Source: an uncultured bacterium
Lineage (GTDB): Bacteria > Patescibacteriota > Dojkabacteria > SC72
Assembly (NCBI GenBank): GCA_937899155.1
Contig: CALDJM010000058.1
Span: 1-16,433 of the forward strand
Direction: 5' to 3'
Length of the DNA stretch: 16,433 nt
Part shown: piece by piece, positions 13,259-16,433 of the stretch
Layout of the letters: each line of letters opens with the position of its first letter
How positions within the stretch are numbered: the stretch's first letter is position 1
Notes under the pieces: model-generated
Told to the model about the DNA's origin: nothing
Database searches by the model: none
What the model saw: the letters and a program-made list of their open reading frames with translations, nothing else
Translations under genes and position numbers: made by a program

Positions 13259-14487
13259 TATTTTTGAATTTCTACTTTTGTGATATGTTTGCCCGCTTTT
13301 AGAATTAGAGGGGATGTAGTGATATCGATTTCTGTATTGTATGTGTCCTTTTTCTCATCATTAATTTTTACTGCTCCCTGCTCTACTAATCTTCTCGCAT
13401 TGCTTTTACTTGTTGCAAAACCAACCTCAACAAGAAGCTCGTTTAGTGGAAGCATCTTCTCTTTGACTTGTATTGTTGGTATTTCTACTTCGGTATCTTT
13501 TTTCTGAAAAATTGATTCGAAGAATTCTTGTGCTTTTGTGGCATCTTTCTCAGATGTGATTTCAGATGTAATTCTGTAAGCTAATTCTTTTTTTAGAATC
13601 ATAGGGTTTTCACCTTTTTCTAGCCTTTCTTCATATTCCTTTATTTCATCTAATCCTGCATTGGTTAATATCTCAAATGCAAGGATGATTGCACTATCTT
13701 CAAAGGACATTATCTTCCCATATATGTTTTCTGGGGTGTCATCTAAGCTAACCATATTTCCTTCAGATTTACCCATTTTTGTTCCATCTGATGTTGTAAG
13801 AAGCTTGCCTGCAACGACAAATTTCTCTTTATTTAAGTGATTTGCTACCATATCTCTTCCTGCAAGCATATTGAAGAGTTGATCATTGCCTCCAACTTCG
13901 ACATCAACATCCATTATTACAGAATCATAACCTTGCATTAATGGGTAGAGGAATTCATTGAGATATATTGGTCTGTCGTCTTCTAGCCTTTGTTGATACA
14001 TACTTCTTTTTAGCATCTGTTGGACTGTGAATTCAGTTGCAAGCTTTATTACATCTTCAAATTTTAATTCGCTGTGCCATTCGCTATTGTATTTTATTTC
14101 TACTGGATTCTCTTTGTTGTTTACATCGATTATGTGTGATGCTTGTCCAACATACTTTTTCATGTTTTCTTCGACTTGTTCTTTTGTTAGTACTTCTCTA
14201 GCAGATGCTCTTGCATCTTTTTTTCCAGAGGGGTCTCCTATTCTTCCAGTAAAATCTCCAATTAAGAAGATTACTCTGTGTCCAAGTTTTCTGAAATCTT
14301 CAAGCTTTCTCATACCTACAGTATGACCAATGTGAAGAGTTGGAGCTGTTGGGTCAAAACCTTGATATATTGTTAATCTTTCTCCAGAAAGGAGTTTCTT
14401 TTTCAAGGCTTCTTTAGAGGGTAGAATCTGCTCCACGCCTTTGTTTAGTATTCGTTCAATTATTTCTTGATTTTTCTTAATTTCCAT
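13258..14487 (-). CDS. tyrS: Tyrosyl-tRNA synthetase
   Basis: TyrRS is a class I dimeric enzyme charging tRNA-Tyr. The 409-residue protein has YQGFDPTAPTLHIGHTVGM with HIGH at 52-55, GDFTGRIGDPSG, the tyrosine-pocket region YPLMQGYDSVIMDVDVEVGG and NDQLFN, the KMSKS-type loop as KMGKS (237-241), and a C-terminal S4 RNA-binding domain (about 340-405). The length and the LHIGH/KMGKSEGN form fit the TyrRS group of about 400 residues (TyrZ-like) rather than the E. coli TyrS group. The ATG at 14485-14487 has a perfect TATAAT 6 nt upstream, and its stop overlaps the Rel-like start by 1 nt. Confidence 0.96.
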   Translation of the reverse strand: MEIKKNQEIIERILNKGVEQILPSKEALKKKLLSGERLTIYQGFDPTAPTLHIGHTVGMRKLEDFRKLGHRVIFLIGDFTGRIGDPSGKKDARASAREVLTKEQVEENMKKYVGQASHIIDVNNKENPVEIKYNSEWHSELKFEDVIKLATEFTVQQMLKRSMYQQRLEDDRPIYLNEFLYPLMQGYDSVIMDVDVEVGGNDQLFNMLAGRDMVANHLNKEKFVVAGKLLTTSDGTKMGKSEGNMVSLDDTPENIYGKIMSFEDSAIILAFEILTNAGLDEIKEYEERLEKGENPMILKKELAYRITSEITSEKDATKAQEFFESIFQKKDTEVEIPTIQVKEKMLPLNELLVEVGFATSKSNARRLVEQGAVKINDEKKDTYNTEIDITTSPLILKAGKHITKVEIQK

Positions 14488-14493
14488 ATGCTG

Positions 14494-14522
14494 ATTATAT
14501 CTTTATTTTAAGCCTTTGTGCA
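14494..14522 (-). promoter_or_regulatory. tyrS promoter, leaderless geometry
   Basis: TGCACA (14517-14522, 4 of 6), a 17-nt spacer and TATAAT (14494-14499), followed by CAGCAT and the tyrS ATG. The predicted transcription start is the A of the start codon. It diverges from the methyltransferase promoter. Confidence 0.7.
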
Positions 14523-14579
14523 ACAAGGAATACTTTGACATATCCCTGTGTTGTTAGATGTATTTTAGCATAGATTGGG

Positions 14580-14585
14580 TATAAT
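14580..14585 (+). promoter_or_regulatory. Putative -10 of the RNA methyltransferase gene
   Basis: TATAAT is followed by GGAGT and ATG 14591, so the mRNA would start at the codon. The GGAG is only 1 nt from the ATG, too close to work as a Shine-Dalgarno site. A perfect TTGACA at 14535-14540 is 39 nt from this -10 and cannot be its -35. Confidence 0.5.
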
Positions 14586-14590
14586 GGAGT

Positions 14591-15349
14591 ATGTATAGGT
14601 ATGAACTGAAAATATTAAAAGGTACTTTGGAGTATGTTAAGGAGGAGCTTTTAGAAAAACTTCCTTTAATTGAGATTCTTTCTGAGAATGAAACAGAAAT
14701 TATTTTGGAAAGTAGTGTGGAAGATATTGAAGAGTTTAGAATTCTACTCTCTCCTCTTCTAATAACTCAGCTTGCATCTGGTAAGAGTATTAACTTGTCA
14801 AGAAGAGAATGGAGAAAAGAGTTTGTTCCTGCAGGTATTAATCCATCTTTAGCATATATTCTATGTAAAATGGCAAAGCTGTCAGAAAATGATATTTTGT
14901 ATGACCCCTTTTGTGGTGCTTCTGTTATACCAATAACTGCATTGAAATATTTTAATGCAAAGAGAGTGATATGTTCAGATATTAGTGGTAAAGCAATATT
15001 TAAGTCTAAGGTAAATTTTAAAGTAGCTAATATTTCTGAGAGTAAGTATCTGTTGTTTCAGAGTGATATTAAAAATGTTAGGTTAAACAAGCAGAATGTA
15101 GATAGGATTGTTACTAATTTGCCTTTTGGTATTAGGGCAGGTAATCATGAGGGGAATATTCAGATATATAGTGAGCTTGAGACATTGGCGAAAAAGATTT
15201 TAAGAAAGAAAGGTTTTTTACTTCTGCTTACGCAAGAGAAGAAACTTCTTAGAGAGGTTTTTAATAAGGAGAATTGGTTGCTAAGGAGTGTTGCGAGGAT
15301 AGATGTTGGAGGTTTGAAACCAGAGGTTTTTGTAATCGAAAGAAGATAG
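14591..15349 (+). CDS. THUMP/Trm14 (TrmN)-type RNA methyltransferase
   Basis: This is the only plus-strand gene. The C-terminal Rossmann domain has RREWRKEFVPAGINPSLA (the conserved R-K-P-lead into the fold), the SAM motif DPFCGASVIP (105-114), a CSDIS strand and the catalytic TNLPFGIR (175-182). NLPFG, rather than NPPYG, is typical of tRNA guanine-N2 methyltransferases of the Trm14/TrmN group. The N-terminal ~70 residues are shorter than a full N-terminal-plus-THUMP region and only weakly THUMP-like. Length is 252 residues, against about 350-380 for Trm14. The likely substrate is tRNA; 23S rRNA (RlmL-like) is an alternative. Its stop abuts the converging rarA stop with no gap. Confidence 0.85.
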   Translation: MYRYELKILKGTLEYVKEELLEKLPLIEILSENETEIILESSVEDIEEFRILLSPLLITQLASGKSINLSRREWRKEFVPAGINPSLAYILCKMAKLSENDILYDPFCGASVIPITALKYFNAKRVICSDISGKAIFKSKVNFKVANISESKYLLFQSDIKNVRLNKQNVDRIVTNLPFGIRAGNHEGNIQIYSELETLAKKILRKKGFLLLLTQEKKLLREVFNKENWLLRSVARIDVGGLKPEVFVIERR

Positions 15350-16433
15350 TTACTTTCTCACATACTTCCTGTTCTTTAATTTGTCTGGCATACATTGCTG
15401 GTTTGACTTCTTGCTCGCCAAATCATGGTCATATTCATAGTTCTTGCCGTATCCCATCTCTTTCATTAACTTTGTTGGTGCATTTCTAATGTTCATGGGT
15501 ACTGGTAGATTGCCATACTTCTCAATATCTTCCTTCACCTCCCCTTCTACTCTGTATGCCGTATTGTCCTTTGGAGCATTAGAAAGATATATTGCTAGTT
15601 GCATAAGGAAGACTTCACACTCAGGCATCCCGATTTTCTGACAGGATTCATATACCGCATTTGCTAAAACAACTGCACTTGGGTCTGCATTGCCAATATC
15701 TTCACTAGCAAATCTTAACAATCTTCTTGCAATGTAGAGTGGGTCTTCTCCCCCAGCTAGCATTCTTCCTGTCCAGTAGCATGCAGCATCAGGATTCGAT
15801 GACCTCATTGATTTGTGTATTGCAGATATGATGTTGTAGTGTTCTTCTCCTGTTTTGTCGTAGTATACGGGTTTTTGTACTGTGTCTTTGAGAATTTTCT
15901 CTGTTACCTCTGCTTTCTCTCCCTCTTTTCCAGCACTTGCCAATGTTGTACTCATCTCAAGGATGTTTAGTGCAGAGCGAATATCTCCATTTGAAAGTGA
16001 GCAGATGTGTTCGAGTACTTTTTTAGATATTTTAATGTCAGGGTATTCTTCTTTAGCAATTTTTTTGAGGAGGATATATATATCTTCCTCTGTTTGTTGT
16101 TTGAATACAAAAACTTTTGTTCGTGAGAGTAGTGCAGATATTACTGAGAATGAAGGGTTTTCTGTTGTTGCCCCGATTAATGTTATTATCCCCTTCTCTA
16201 CATATGGGAGTAGTGCATCTTGTTGAGCTTTATTCCATCTGTGTATTTCATCTAGAAAGAGTATTGTCTTTTTGCCGTACTGTTGATTACCAATTGCGAT
16301 TTTAATGATTTTTCTTAGTTGTTCTTTTCCACTGTTTACAGCTTGCATTTTGTGGAAGTCGTAGTAGAGGTTAAGAGAGAGAATATATGCTAGGGTTGTT
16401 TTTCCAGTACCCGGTGGTCCCCAGAATATCATA
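15350..16433 (-). CDS. rarA: Replication-associated recombination protein RarA/MgsA (5' end cut by window edge)
   Basis: RarA (MgsA) is a AAA+ ATPase related to clamp loaders and acts at stalled replication forks. The visible 360 residues begin with MIFWGPPGTGKTT, which is the Walker A region and not the true N-terminus; about 40-50 residues should lie beyond the edge. Walker B FLDEIHRWNKAQQDALLP, sensor 1 LIGATTENPSF, the arginine-finger region LLSRTKVF and sensor 2 NGDIRSALNILE follow. The C-terminal tetramer domain is recognisable from SSNPDAACYWTGRMLAGGED, SEDIGNADP, IGMPECEV and APKDNTAYRVEGE. It converges with the methyltransferase gene; no hairpin terminator is visible between them, because there is no space. 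Confidence 0.96.
   Translation of the reverse strand, partial: MIFWGPPGTGKTTLAYILSLNLYYDFHKMQAVNSGKEQLRKIIKIAIGNQQYGKKTILFLDEIHRWNKAQQDALLPYVEKGIITLIGATTENPSFSVISALLSRTKVFVFKQQTEEDIYILLKKIAKEEYPDIKISKKVLEHICSLSNGDIRSALNILEMSTTLASAGKEGEKAEVTEKILKDTVQKPVYYDKTGEEHYNIISAIHKSMRSSNPDAACYWTGRMLAGGEDPLYIARRLLRFASEDIGNADPSAVVLANAVYESCQKIGMPECEVFLMQLAIYLSNAPKDNTAYRVEGEVKEDIEKYGNLPVPMNIRNAPTKLMKEMGYGKNYEYDHDLASKKSNQQCMPDKLKNRKYVRK

Noticed and set aside
14535..14540. Perfect TTGACA on the plus strand as -35 of the methyltransferase gene
   Set aside because: No -10-like hexamer lies at 16-18 nt, and the real TATAAT is 39 nt away.

Overview
The window is A+T-rich, densely packed bacterial DNA using the standard code (TGA is a stop, for example in a 4-nt ATGA overlap at 5941-5944). 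Small or trimmed proteins (ThrRS without a TGS domain, a Rel-like protein without an ACT domain), almost no intergenic space and no usable Shine-Dalgarno sites suggest a reduced-genome lineage such as the Patescibacteria (CPR). That assignment is inference: there is no rRNA, and I cannot name the lineage. All genes but one are on the minus strand, so the window is transcribed mainly right to left.

Right to left: (1) rarA/mgsA (partial at the right edge) converges with a plus-strand RNA methyltransferase gene of the TrmN/Trm14 type (14591-15349); their stop codons abut. (2) The methyltransferase and tyrS diverge from a 103-nt region holding a promoter for each. tyrS overlaps by 1 nt a Rel/SpoT-like (p)ppGpp enzyme whose hydrolase site looks degenerate; an unknown 79-aa gene follows. 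(3) A 36-aa one-helix membrane peptide, recG and a SpoU-type RNA methyltransferase. (4) rsmD followed by a short-chain dehydrogenase in which the catalytic lysine is glutamine. (5) A tight cassette at 4051-7282: a 43-aa peptide gene with a textbook promoter, a divergent nucleoside-diphosphate-kinase-like protein, an HPr-kinase-like P-loop protein, a nucleotidyltransferase, an alpha/beta hydrolase and a Nudix hydrolase. (6) The classical translation cluster thrS-infC-rpmI-rplT, a terminator, then pheS (partial at the left edge).

The most interesting part is region 5. Four consecutive genes overlap or nearly touch, and the putative chemistry (kinase, nucleotidyltransferase, hydrolases) sits behind a small peptide gene. 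HPr-kinase homologues and nucleotidyltransferases are known tailoring enzymes of lasso-peptide clusters, but no lasso cyclase or protease is present here, so this could be a different peptide-modifying or small-molecule system. The function is not established.

Two structural oddities concern essential genes. thrS is split by a frameshift that looks like loss of one GA/AG dinucleotide inside the editing domain. The first 53 nt of rpmI lie inside the 3' end of infC in another frame. Several genes have a -10 hexamer exactly 5-7 nt before the ATG, which predicts leaderless mRNAs. No tRNA, rRNA, CRISPR array, insertion sequence or gene-free stretch longer than 300 nt was seen.
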